DNA from: Cylicocyclus nassatus
Taxonomy: Eukaryota > Nematoda > Chromadorea > Rhabditida > Strongylidae
Assembly (NCBI GenBank): GCA_958299035.1
Contig: CATQJL010000305.1
Span: forward strand, 67,982,792-68,046,791
DNA: 64,000 nt
Direction: 5' to 3'
In this document: piece after piece, positions 45,828 through 57,659 of the stretch
Position numbering within the stretch: position 1 is the first letter of the stretch
Layout of the letters: the number at the start of each line of letters is the position of its first letter
The notes under the pieces: generated by a model
The model's database searches: none
Told to the model about the DNA's origin: nothing
Seen by the model: the letters and a program-made list of their open reading frames with translations, nothing else
Made by a program: the position numbers and the translations under genes

Positions 45828-46874
45828 GTACAGGAATCCACCCAAGCGCTCGCAGGCATACAAGCCAAGGAAAGTGCAAGGAGGATTAAAACCTGTGAGA
45901 GATACATTAAGATTCTCGAGACATCACTGACAAAGCTAACGAAGGCCTTTGATGAAGCTCCAGAGACCACAGAAGAGGAGGAAGATCACTTGGACAAGTA
46001 TATAGAAAGAACCCAGACAACGATAATGAAGCTGCACGATCACAGGACACAGCTAGAAGAGACCCTAGAAGACATCGGGATAGAGGCAGATGACCGGTCA
46101 AGCCCATCTGCAGTCAGTAGACTCCCGGTAATCCCAATCCCTACATTCACAGGAAGAAAATGGGAATGGGATAACTTCTGGGCCTTGTACAAAGCTAACG
46201 TCCATGATCAAAACTTATCACAGCTTCAAAAGTTTAATTATTTGCTGGCCTCCCTGAGTGGGGAGGCGAAACAATCAGTTTCACGGTTCTTCGTGTCAGC
46301 AAATAATTACGAGAAGGCCATCCAACACCTTATCAAGAAGTACGGCAACAAAGATGGCATAATCTTGGAACTAAACAGAAGCCTACACAATTGTGTAGCA
46401 AGGGGACCAACCACAACGGAACAACGACAGTTGTGGGACAAACTTTCAACAATCGCAGCACAGTTAGAGGAACATGAGCAGCAGCTCAATAATCAATTAA
46501 CAGTACAAATTTTTGTGCAAAAATTCCACGCACGCATAAGGAAGGCTGCTATGGAGAAAAGAATACGCTATCAAGAGGAGCACGGGTCCGAATGGACCCT
46601 AAATCAATGGCTGGATGCCATCGACAACATTATCTCACAGGAAGAACAGCTAAATCACATGCTGTCCTTCGAAGGGCAATCTCGAAGCTATTCGCTGAGA
46701 GCCTATCCAAAAAAAACAAAAGTAACTTGGAAGGCTGAAGCCTCTTGCGAATGCTGTGGAACTAAAGGGCACAGATGGACAACTGCCCAAAAATACCCAC
46801 AGCATCACAAAAAAGAAGATTTCTCATGGAAACAAATAGATGCCTCAATTGTGGATCCTCAAGTCACAGAATAG
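45828..46874 (+). pseudogene. BEL gag (DUF1759-type) with a frame break at the zinc knuckle
   Basis: The open frame begins at 45756, but its first 24 codons are foldback sequence; gag proper starts at about 45828 (VQESTQALAG). A coiled-coil, Glu/Lys-rich region is followed by the conserved BEL gag core (FTGRKWEWDNFWALYKANVH, then LLASLSGEAKQSV). The first Cys-knuckle (CECCGTKGH) is split by a frame change near 46780, and the rest continues in the next frame. Gag binds element RNA and builds the particle. The original start codon is lost. Confidence 0.85.
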
Positions 46875-48400
46875 CATCATGCCCTAGTGGCAATTGCAGA
46901 AATTGTCACAAAAAACATCACACGTCAATCTGTACAGATGGCAAAATAATAGAACCAGAGCATCGCGGTAAGATACCGTCTGGTCCCCAAAAATACATAG
47001 AAAGAAAATACACGGAAAGAAAACCAATAGAAAAGAAACCATTCAAAAACGAAATAAAAGTCGCAAGCAAGCCTGGTCTTGGTCACTCCTCGAAGCAGCA
47101 TGCAGTGTCCCAAAGGATAGCGGAATACAGAGCACCGAGTCATCCCCCAGTAGAAGACGAACTGGGGAAGGAAAATACACCCGAGACTCCGTTGGTACTG
47201 CAATTGAAAAAGAAAAACGAACAGAAACAAAATAAAGTGATACTACTCACCGGTGCAGTCAGGATAGTAAACGTTGAAGGAAACTCCAAAGAAGTCGTCG
47301 TCCTGCTAGACACCGGGTCAGAGCTCTCGTTCATTGAAGAGCAGCTAGCAACCGAACTGAAATTGCCAATAGTAGGCACAACATTATTAGAGCTGAATAC
47401 ATTTGGGACTCCGTCAGCACAGATGAGATCGTGTGCAATTACACCTCTCACACTTTTGGACCGTGAAGGCACAGAGCACAAAGTACGCCTTTACAGAAAC
47501 GATTATATCACATGTGGGATACAGCAAGCAAGCCTAGATAAAGAATATCTAGAGTTTATCCAAAAAGGAAATTTCCATTTGTCTTTGCCAATAAAAGAAG
47601 GAGAGATAAAGCCACAGATCCTGCTCGGATGTGATTACCTTTGGAACTTTATTAAACCAGGTAACAAATTGAATCTGCCGTCAGGACTACAGCTAATACC
47701 CTCTAAGCTGGGGTATATCATCAGCGGACAGCAAAGACAACAAGGCCAAAGACCAAGAATAACATGTACCCTACAAGGTCATGAAACCGAAAGAGAAACA
47801 TGGGAACGGTACTGGTCTTTAGAATCAACAGGCACAGAAGAGTACACAGGATCACAGCAAACAGAATTACAAAAAGTGAATGAAAAAGTGGTGAAAGATT
47901 TCAAGGAATCCATCGAAAAACGAGACGATGGATACTACGTTCGTCTCCCATGGAAAGAAAACCACCCCAAGCTCCCAGACAACAAGGCATTGGCCCTCAA
48001 AAGGTTGAATAAGGTACTAGAGATATACCAAAGGGAGGCTGATACGTTGCAAGCATATGATAGAGTATTCAAAGATCAATTAGAAAAAGGAATCATAGAG
48101 GAGGTAACCTCAGACGATGCCAAAGGTCACATAATACATTACCTACCACACCAAGCAGTCATCACTCCCTCAAAGGAAACAACAAAGATGAGGATCGTCT
48201 TCGATGCGTCAGCTCACTACAGAGATAGCCCGTGTTTGAATGATGTTCTCCATCAAGGACCTCTCATCCTACCGGACTTAGTAGGCATTATACTTCGATT
48301 CCGACTTCACAGTATCGCAGTCATGTCGGATATCGAAAAAGCCTTTCTACAAGTGAGACTACAAGAAAGATATCGCGACCTACTCGTTGTATATGGGTAA
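46775..48400 (+). pseudogene. BEL zinc knuckles, aspartic protease and first half of reverse transcriptase
   Basis: Two CCHC knuckles come first (CLNCGSSSHRIASC and CRNCHKKHHTSIC). The aspartic protease follows, with LLDTGSELSF near 47300-47330. The A17/BEL-type reverse transcriptase begins near 47935 (YYVRLPWKENHPKLP) and includes RIVFDASA and SDIEKAFLQV. The frame ends at a stop at 48400 in the middle of the RT. Two frame changes, near 48390 and 48535, separate it from the catalytic YVDN part. It would copy element RNA and mature the polyprotein if intact. Confidence 0.88.
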
Positions 48401-49070
48401 AGAATATCACACAGCCACCAACCCCGGATAACCTTGTGATCTACAGATTCACTCGAGTTACCTTTGGACTCAACGCATCCCCGTTCTTACTAAGTGCGAC
48501 AATAGACTACCACCTGGAAAGCACAGCAAGAGACGATGACATGTCGACAGAATCTCTACGTAGATAACCTTTTCTTTGGCGGACAGTCATCGGAAGAAGC
48601 AATCAACAAATACACCCATACAAAAAATCTCTTTCGAGAACTTAATATGAACTTGAGAGAATACCGATCCAACGACAAGGGCTTTAACGAAGCTATTGAG
48701 GAGGCTGACAGGATGAAATCCAGCTGTCCCAAGGTCTTGGGCATCCTGTGGAACTCAGAAACGGACAAGTTGGTTATTAAAGGATCCATGATAGCATCAA
48801 CACAGAAGATAACCAAACGCACCGTCACTCAACAGCTAGCTTCAGTATACGACCCAATGGGATTCATGGTACCTATCTTGCTGCCAGCCAAGATAATCCT
48901 ACAATCTCTATGGAAGGAACAACTGGACTGGGACACCACCCTCAGCATACAACTACAGGATCAATGGCGACAAATATCAAGCGAAATATCGACGTTCTAC
49001 AAAGAAGTGCACAGAAAAATTCTACGCGAACCTCAACAGCCAAGACTTGTCGTATTCTCGGACGCCAGCC
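48401..49070 (+). pseudogene. BEL reverse transcriptase, second half, cut by foldback II
   Basis: A short open piece at 48401-48540 encodes YRFTRVTFGLNASPFLLSAT in its own frame. From 48536 a second frame carries the catalytic box NLYVDNLFFG and the BEL-type connection region (LASVYDPMGFMVPILLPAKI) up to VVFSDAS. There the 10-bp target site of foldback II lies (49061-49070). YVDN for YVDD is common in BEL/Pao. Confidence 0.85.
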
Positions 49071-50896
49071 AGAGGTGCGATAGGGGGAGCCAAGTCTCCC
49101 CCTACCTTCACTTTTGAGTTGGTACGGGGTGACCACCTTCACTTTTGGAATAAAAAATTTTTCGCTGGACGACAAAGAAGGAAAATAAGCAAAACAAACG
49201 CAAAAAAGATTATTGAAAGCATATATTTATGTATACGGCGGCATATAAATTTAAAATAAAGGTTTTTAGTAAATGGTGTATTTGGAAGTAAAGCTTAGCA
49301 AAACTGTACGGATTTTATTAAGCAAATTATGTTATAACGTATAGCGAAGGAAGTAGATCGATCCAGGCAGTAACGGCCGAGAACCAGAATTTTGAATATT
49401 TAAATAGTGAAAAATCATGCGAAATTTCCACTGTTATAAATCTGTTGTTTGAAGATGTCAGCAGTTGCGACTTCATAGGTTTTGAAGAGTAGATGTTGCT
49501 CTATCAGCTAGTGAAGGAGTCGAGTCGATATGAGAGATAGTCGTTGAAAACCAGAATTCTAAAAATTTACGCCATTTTTGCGTGTTTTTTGACTGTTGAG
49601 AGTTAAACTCTTATAAATCTTGAATGTGGAAGTGTATGATGTTGCGACTTCATAGGTTTTATAGAGCAAGGTTTGCCCTACTAGAATATATCTTACCCGT
49701 ATCAATTCATCAAAGCACTGCCGAGATCCAGGCTCTTGAAAAAGCAGGTAAAAAACAGCTTTTTGAACTTCAACAGCTCGTAACTTCTCCAGAACTGCAT
49801 GAATCATGTTGCGACTTCATAGGTTGAATTCTTCTTATCAAGAGCTTTCAGATGGTATACAATATGTGGGGGTTTAGAGCCTCCTACGAATTATGCCCGT
49901 GGGGGGAGCCTTTTCGTACCAAAGTCTCCCCCTAGCCCACTTTAATGTACTGGAGGTGGGAGACTTTGGTATGAAAAGGCTTCCCCCACGGGCATAATTC
50001 GTAGGAGGCTCTGAACCCCCACATATCCATGTATCATCTGAAAGCTCTTGATGAGAAGAATCTAACCTATGAAGTCGCAACATGATTCGTGCAATTCTGA
50101 AGAAGTTACGAGCTGTTGAAGTTCAAAAAGCGGATTTTTACCTGCTTTTTCATGACTCTGGATCTCGGAGGTGTTTCAATGGATCGGAACGGACAAGACA
50201 TATTCTGATAAGGCAAACCTTACTCTATAAAACCTATGAAGTCGCAACATCACACACTTTCACATTCAAGATTTATAAGAGTTTAACTGTCAACTGTCAA
50301 AAAACACGCAAAAATGGCGTAAATTTTTAGAATTCTGGTTTTCAACGACTATCTCTTAAATCAACCCGATTCCTTCACTAGCTGATAGAGCAACATTTAC
50401 TCTTTAAAACCTATGAAGTCGCAACTGCTGACATCTTCAAACAACAGATTTATAACAGTGGAAATTTTGCATGATTTTTCACTATTTAAATATTCAAAAT
50501 TCTAGTTCTCGGCCGTTACTGCCTAGATCGACCTACTTCCTTCGCACGTTATGACAAAATTTACTTAATAAAATCCGTATAGTCCAACAAACTTTTACTT
50601 CCAAATACACCATTTACTAAACACGTCTATTTTAAATTTTCATGAATAAAATTTATAAATATTTTTAATATTCATCGTATCTGTGGCCCTAAAGAAAGCC
50701 GTTCGGTCACGACTTGACCTAGAAAGATAGCTCTGTTCGTCCGTCCAACCCCCTCCCCTCACCTCCTTCCCCCCCCCCCCCCGTCGACGTTTTTGGGAGG
50801 TGAGTGTCCGGCACTACCACCTTCACTTTTGGCCGGCCAGTGGTAGCTGGAACCACCTTCACTTTTGGTGGGCCCGGCTCCCCCCATCGCACCTCT
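49071..50896. mobile_element. Foldback element II, 1826 bp, with 10-bp target duplication
   Basis: GACGCCAGCC is present on both sides (49061-49070, 50897-50906) and was once a single RNase H codon stretch. The ends are AGAGGTGCGAT and ATCGCACCTCT. The arms are long and inverted around a central hairpin at 49900-50000 (CTCCCCC/GGGGGAG with ACCAAAGTCTCCC). Each arm holds about three tandem units of about 165-175 bp, marked by GCGACTTCATAGGT (49470, 49645, 49812; inverted near 50070, 50230, 50410). The outer ends repeat CCACCTTCACTTTTGG. Long arms of tandem sub-repeats plus a 9-10-bp duplication are the marks of foldback (FB) or MULE-like elements. Confidence 0.88.
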
Positions 50897-53150
50897 GACG
50901 CCAGCCAATGTGCGATGGCAGCATGCGCCTATCTCTCAACACAGTCCGAGTCGTCCGAATTCATCATGGGGAAATCGAAGCTCCCTTCCATAAAGACCAT
51001 GATGACAATACCCAAACTCGAGATAAATGCAGTAACACTGGGGATACGACTTGCTCGCTTTATTTGTGAGGCATTGAAATCAACCTACCCAATCAAGGAG
51101 GTTATATGCTACACAGACTCAGACATCGCCTTGGGATGGATCAAGTCAACCCCTACACGACAAAACGCAGGAGTACTTGTGACCAATCGACTGGCAGAAA
51201 TAAGGCGAATAAATAACAGCTTAAAAGAACAGAACATAACTTGCCTGTTTGGACATGTCAAGACATCAGAAAACCCTGCCGACTGCGGCTCAAGAGGAGT
51301 GACTGCGGATTCACTGCAAAATCACCTCTGGTGGAATGGACCACCTTTTACAAACAAGCCGGACTACTCCAAATTGTCCCTGATAGCACATGATGAAGAA
51401 ACAATCACAGCAATAATGGAAACTGTCGCAACGTTAGCAGAACAATCAAAAGAACAGATTATAGACCTACGAAGACATAGCACTCTGGAGAAGGCACAAC
51501 GAGTCCTGGTATACGTCTTGCGATTCCTCAAAACATCCATGAATCACCTTTCGGAAAGAAGGAAGGAAGAAATTTTAACGCGAGTACCAGCACTAAAATA
51601 CGCAGCAAGGACGCAAAACATCACAGGACCAGAAATGCAGGAAAGCAGGATGTGTATAATACGAGATCATCAAAAACAACACGTCGACGAGCATCAAATA
51701 AAGTCACAGAAAGAACTGAATATTCGTGAGGACGAAGGAGGAATATTACGATGCTATGGACGACTAAAGAAAGCAGATATACCCATCCAGGCAAAAAACC
51801 CAATCTACATCGCCCCTAGGACAACCTTAGCACACCTTATTATTATGGAAGCTCACAGACAATACCATAAAGGAGTGGCGCATACAATTGCATCAGTACG
51901 CGGATTATACTGGATACCCAAACTGCGACAACAAGTGAAAAAAATAATCAAGGAGTGCGTACCATGCCAGAAGATCAACAACCTCCCGTTTAGCTATCCC
52001 GATATGGACGTTCTACCAGCCACAAGGGTGCAGAAGGCAAGCCCATTTGAACATATTGGGCTGGACTATTTTGGACCCCTAACAATCAGCGACAGTCATG
52101 AGGGAGCCAATAAGGCCTACGGCTGCATACTCACTTGCCAGATAACACGATTAGTCCATTTGGAGCTTGTCGAGAATATGACTACAGAAGCATTTTTGAA
52201 TGCATTACGGAGATTCTTCGCACGGAGAGGAGTTCCGAAAACAATAACATGCGACAACGCCCCGACATTCTTGTTAGGTGAGCAAATCCTCAAGGATACC
52301 ACGGAAAATATGGTGCACAGTACGGAATTTGAAAGCGAAATAGCGCGGCGAGAAATCAAATGGAGCCATATAACCCCTTATGCACCGTGGCAGGGTGGAT
52401 TTTACGAGAGGCTAATACGCTCCATAAAGTCCTCGCTACACAAAACGCTCGGAATGCGCACCGTAACTTTCGATGGTCTAAGGACAGTACTCACGGAGAT
52501 CGAAGCAGTGTTGAATTCACGCCCCCTCACATACCAAGAAGAAAAGTGGGAAGAACAACCCCTGCTTCGACCTATCGACTTTCTGCAGCACGATATTATC
52601 CTAGACTACCCCCTAAGATATATGGGTGAGGAAGGAGACGACAGGATTTATCATACGGCAGAAGAAGCACAGCAATTAGCAACCCAGCGTCAAGCCGAAG
52701 CAGCATTAAAAACATCAATAGATCTGACAGAGAAATTCTGGCAAATTTGGAGGGAGCAATATCTCACGGGACTTCGAGAACAACACAAAAAGCGGATGGA
52801 TGAAAAACGAGGAACAAGAAAAATACCAAAAAAAGGCGACATCGTTCTGCTATGGGATGCAATACAACCACGAAACGTATGGAAAATTGCACGAATAGTT
52901 CAAATAGATGACTCACCTTTAAAAACAGTAAGAGAAGTCACAGTCGAAACTCCCAATAAGCGAATATTGCGACGTCCAATTAATCAAGTAGTGCCGTTGG
53001 AAATCGATAAGGATGAATCACCCACAGTTCAACCGCAAAAAGATACAACAGTTCCGTATAACTTGCGACCGAGAAAGAAGATCAATTACAAAGAACAGGA
53101 ATCGGAGGAACCAGCACAAGGAAATAATAAAACATCCACCTCAAGAACAG
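50897..53150 (+). pseudogene. BEL RNase H and integrase
   Basis: The frame is open from 50804, but the first 31 codons are foldback sequence. RNase H continues from the target site (CAMAACAYLST, CYTDSDIALGWI). The integrase zinc-binding region is near 51840-51980 (EAHRQYHKG ... CVPCQK). The catalytic triad is at 52064 (GLDYFGP), 52253 (TCDNAP) and 52406 (FYERL), spaced D-x62-D-x50-E. A C-terminal region with YNLRPRKK near 53060 follows. The domain itself looks intact, but it is cut off from the RT by foldback II. The frame runs on without a stop into the envelope-like part. Confidence 0.88.
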
Positions 53151-55383
53151 CAACCTTGTTCACGATGATGTGCCTCTCTCTTTGCATGGGATCAGCGACC
53201 GGACTAAATAATAACAGCCATCAATTAAGATGCAATGAAAAAGGGGTCATCTTAACACAGCTCACCGGACATCCATACGAAATATGTGCCGAAGACCACT
53301 GCATGGAATTCCAGACACCAAAACAACAGGAAATAGTCAGATTTCCAGCACAGATCACGCTTCACGATTACCTCGTAAAATGGAAAACATTCGATGGCAC
53401 AGAGGTAAAGATAATAGAAACAACCTGTAGAGCAGCTCCATTTTGCGAACAGATTGACTGCATGTTTTGTGTCTTGATGATCGCCAATCCGGAATGTTGG
53501 CCTCGGACGGCTATCGTAGTCACAGGTTTGATAGTATATGCGATAGTAGCGACGTGTTATTACATCTTTCACGTTCCCGTCTTGATGGGCACATCACTGC
53601 TTTATTGCCTAAAAATACCGGATTCTGTGGAAAATGGGCAATAAAGCTTATATACAAAACTATGACCAAACCGTTCTCAACAACCTACCGGCGACGAAGA
53701 AGACGAATTTCCTTGTCGGAAAGTGCCATTCTCCTTGCAGTAATCATGGGTACAGCATGGATACAGGCCTGTCAAGATGTAGATATTTTCAGCCATCACA
53801 GCAGATCCTGTTACAAATCGAGGCACGGAGAATATTGCACGATTGATACCACGGAAATCTTGAGAATAAATCCGTTCAAACAAGAAGCGTGCATACGATT
53901 ACGAAGCAAGGAAACAAGCGTCGTCGAAGTAAAGCTGCGATGGAGAGGTCTCGATCTGATATGCGAAAAGCAAACGACGAGCTTCACAAGAAGCACCAAA
54001 TATGCACTGCTGGACAGCAAGAGATGCCCACATGCAGGATCATGCCAGGAGAAAAATGCGGGAAAATCAACCGCACTTCCAAAGTGCCAGGACTGCATAG
54101 GGCAAATCACTTCCCAGGAATCACAGGTTGCGTAGAAAGCTGTGGAGGCCCGGGATGTGATTGCTTCTACCCTAGCTCAGGATGCTTATTCTACAGGATC
54201 TACTTAATACCAAACGACGAAAACATATACGAACTCTTCAAATGCAATCGATGGAAACAAAGAGTAAATCTTCAGTTAACGATCAACGGAGCAGACAGTA
54301 AATCTTCAGTTAACGATCAACGGAGCAGACAAGTCACAACGAAACTACAACTTCTACGTATTACCTAATCAACCAAGGAGTCTACCACCATTCACTGTTA
54401 CCCTTTCTTCCATCAGCACTCCGCCCACTCCTATGCTGCATTCAAACTTTCTCACAGACGGATCACGGTACGCAATCGCACCACCTTATCTCCAACCACC
54501 ACTTGCGTGCGCTTCACAGAATGACGCCGCGAACCTCACTTGCGAAGTGAGGGAAGAGTGTGAATGCACGCCAGCAGAGGTGAGAATGAAGTGCGACTGT
54601 AAAGAAGTGAATCTCACGGCGCATACGAGAAACCCACAATATGCACTACCGGCAATACGACCAAACCTCGAATTCCGAGCGATAAACGGAACGATTATAT
54701 CAAAAATACCACAGCTTCCGACGGCGGAATTCATAATGAAAATCAAAGGAATATTCAATACAACATCAGTAAAATCGGACGCAATATGTACTAGCGAAAA
54801 CGCACACTGTACCGGATGCTACAAATGCGCAAAAGGAGCAAAGGCATCAATCACCTGCAGATCTACTACACCAACAATGGCGGAGATCCAATGCGGCGAT
54901 GATGCTTTCACAGTCCCATGCAACAACACAGGAGTCCAGACATGGATCAGTTTTATTAGCAACAAAGCGCTATTCTATCGCGAATGTACAATCAAATGCG
55001 GTACAACACAAAACAGCTTCAAGATCACAGGACTACTACATTACACAGGTAGTCTACACGGAGCTGCACGCCGCATCCTGGAGGGAGAGAGCGAAGTTTA
55101 CTCCGAAATCAATCTGCCGGACTTCGCGCATTTGGCTCGAACATTCCTAACATGGTGGACCACATTGGCCGTCACAGTACTGCTAGTGGTAATCGCCCTC
55201 CTGGTAACTTACTTGGCAATAACCAATGCCTTTTTATGCACGGTTATAACCACAATCTTTCGCATACTTACCGCTTTGTTCAGATCAGCCTTCTATCTGC
55301 TTCGAGCCCTGTGGATGTTGCCTTTCCGGTGCTTATGTGCCCGCCTCATGAAGAAAAGAAAATCTGAAGAGGAAAAACTATAA
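53150..55383 (+). pseudogene. Envelope-like glycoprotein of the BEL element, broken
   Basis: It starts in the pol frame with a hydrophobic, signal-like stretch near 53155-53205, as if expressed by splicing. A Cys-rich ectodomain and membrane-type segments near 53510-53570 and 55150-55280 follow. A Cys/Gly-rich stretch near 54150-54190 resembles the fusion-loop region of phlebovirus-type class II glycoproteins, known from Tas and Cer elements of nematodes. The sequence changes frame near 53640 and again near 54050. It is then disturbed by a 34-bp tandem duplication (54264-54331) with stops before the last frame (54433-55383). So no single product can be made. The similarity call is from motif pattern and context only. 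Confidence 0.7.
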
Positions 55384-55792
55384 ACATACACTACACCGCC
55401 AAATCACTACCTCAATTATCACGGGTAAGACTACAATATTCACAGAAATACAAGATCCATATAAACCACGAACAACAATTGTTACCTGCTCCAAGCCGCG
55501 GAGGGTACCAAAACGCCAGCAAAGCGACAGTGAGTCTTCATCTCGGACTCCCGCACAATCCACCAACTACCGGCGGCATTCCCTAAAACTGTGATATAGG
55601 TAGTCAAGTGGTAGTATGTTCATTGCCGGACGAAGTCAATCGCCTAAGGCAGAGAAGGAGGGAACTCGAGAACAGGATAGATGATTGCCAGCGCGAACTA
55701 CGGCACTCGGAACACACCCAAGGACCTGACAACGACACAAATTACAGCACGGACGAATCGGGCCCCTCTCATTCTCGACGTTAGGGCCGGAG

Positions 55793-56333
55793 TATACGAA
55801 CTTGCGGTTCGTATCATTCTTTGGACCCTGAGGAATGCACGGCGCGCAAGGTGGGAATAGGCCCGAAGATTTCCCACAGCATAATGTTCTTTGATAGCTT
55901 ATCAACCCATTTATCTTGCTTGTTCTTAGTTTGTTTATGTTCACAAGTATATATAAGTAGTGGTTAGTCGCGTTGTACCATTTTATTTCTTTGCTTTCTT
56001 CTTACAGTTATTTAGTATTTTCGATGATTCATCTATTTTTAGCATATCTGTCAACACCCCCTCACAGGACCCTCACAGCACAGTCACAGCCCCCCGCACA
56101 GGACCCTCACAGCAACTCACAGCACCTCCTTTTGACATATATGCATATTGTATTGGTTGTCTGTTGTTATCGTAGTCGCATTGTAGTGATTAGTTGCTTT
56201 AGTAATAAAAGTTTAATTACCCAAGTTTGAGGTGTACTCGCTGTGCGTAAGTCCCGCGTGGCAGCCGATCGATCAACAACACACAGTACAATCACAGTCC
56301 ACACCGCACACACGCTGACTCACCGATCGTATA
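55793..56333 (+). repeat. 3' LTR of the BEL element (541 bp)
   Basis: It begins TATACGAACTTG and ends GATCGTATA. A TATA box (TATATAAG) lies near 55948 and a polyadenylation signal (AATAAAAG) near 56203, so promoter and terminator signals are both inside. The first 114 bases match the 5' LTR fragment. The purine-rich stretch just before it (GGGCCGGAG) is a weak polypurine tract. Confidence 0.9.
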
Positions 56334-56338
56334 CAAGA

Positions 56339-57600
56339 TCGGAAATTGCTTTAGTCATCTGTTCCAGCACTCTATTGCAGCAAGAAGGCGTTCTGTAAAT
56401 CAGAACCAATCGAACTTTCTTATTCTTGGTCAAGATGTCAACACATAAGACCTCATAGCCATCTTTAACCGATTCACTGAAGATTAGATGGGGACACAAA
56501 GACCTGGTTATCAAAAAAGCAACACCTCCCCCTCTTTTACATGTCCGGTCACGCCTGTACACTTCATAAATAGAGCAAAGATCGCCAAAAAGTGATGCAT
56601 TGCTGATATTATAGTCTTCCACCAACCAAGTTTCTGTAAGTCCTATTACACATGGAGAGTTACCATAGAGGAGGAATTTGAGACTATTTATGTTTTTCTG
56701 CAGCGATCTGATGTTTGTTGCAAAGCATAAGAGAGAACTATCAACTTTCCAAAGAGATTCTATGCGTTTAAAGAATCCGCCACTTGCGTACAAGGAATAT
56801 CATTGATCGATACATCCATACAACTATGTTCTTGATCAGGAACATTGACAATGGCAGGATCAATATCAGCAACACGACGTTTTGGGCCCCTCACAAGTTT
56901 AAAATTTTCCCTTTCCTCCCTCGACATAGATGGTCTAATATAAATACCCCTCTTATGCGGGAAATTCTTCATCCAAGAAGCCCGTTTAAGTATAAGTTTA
57001 GCAAAAAAAAAGAAGACGGTAATACTACCTTCAACAATCGATTATATGATTGATTGGGCTTGCCCATGCGTATGACATGACAGGAAAACAGTCAATATCC
57101 AAAAAATAAGGATTTGACCTACACAGTTGTTGTCATGCCTGACTCGGCAATTACTGGATTTTTCATGGCTTTCCGGAGCTCCAATAAACCAAAGACCTTC
57201 TCTTTTCGATGTCCTCCATTTGGCGGTCCTTAGTAACCGTGTCCTTGGATCGATCAGGAGCAGATCTAGTAACAGATTCTTTTAAGCGATTATTTTCTGC
57301 TCTAAGAGAAATGACTTCTTCCGATAGCTTCTTGACACTCTCCATTGACTCACGGTTGTTCTTCATCATTTCCTCCATTTGCTTCCTGCTATCGATGAGG
57401 TACGCCAGGATTGTCCTGGCATAAAGTGGTATTTGTTGATCTTGAATCAGCGCATTCGTGGCAGTGTAGAAGTCTGGCGACGTTTCCTGCTCATCGAAGT
57501 TCAGCCTCCTTTTTCTTTGACGCTCTGCCGGTGACAACGGATAGAGCGGCGTTTCCTTGATTTCCTTGACCATCGGTATAGATGAATAATCAGAATCAAC
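56339..57600 (-). mobile_element. CR1-like retrotransposon, 5' part: ORF1 and start of ORF2
   Basis: ORF1 (57573-57163) encodes 136 residues with a coiled-coil (SVKKLSEEVISLRAENNRLK) and basic ends, as expected for an RNA-binding ORF1 product. ORF2 begins near 56972 and changes frame near 56770. It then gives an APE endonuclease N-terminus (LLCFATNIRSLQKNINSLKF, VIGLTETWL) up to AISDLV, where the BEL element cuts it; it resumes at 44682. The 5' border near 57600 is not sharply defined. Confidence 0.8.
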
Positions 57601-57659
57601 GAGTATAGGCAGCGGTGTGGGAAGTAGAGGTGCAGTACGGTGCGGGACTCGAACGACTA

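Larger units (their letters stand above)
44688..56333 (+). mobile_element. BEL/Pao LTR retrotransposon with envelope-like region, interrupted
   Basis: The element is bounded by a 5-bp duplication CAAGA (44683-44687 and 56334-56338) inside the CR1-like element. LTR ends are TATACG...CGTATA. The order is 5' LTR fragment, foldback I, gag, protease, reverse transcriptase, foldback II, RNase H, integrase, envelope-like glycoprotein and 3' LTR. This is the order of nematode Tas/Cer elements in the BEL/Pao group. Frameshifts in gag-pol and env, loss of most of the 5' LTR and leader, and two insertions show that it is defective. Confidence 0.92.

Noticed and set aside
49047..50330. Several short open frames around 49.0-50.3 kb as BEL accessory genes
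   Set aside because: They are foldback arm sequence; inverted partners occur on both sides of the central hairpin.
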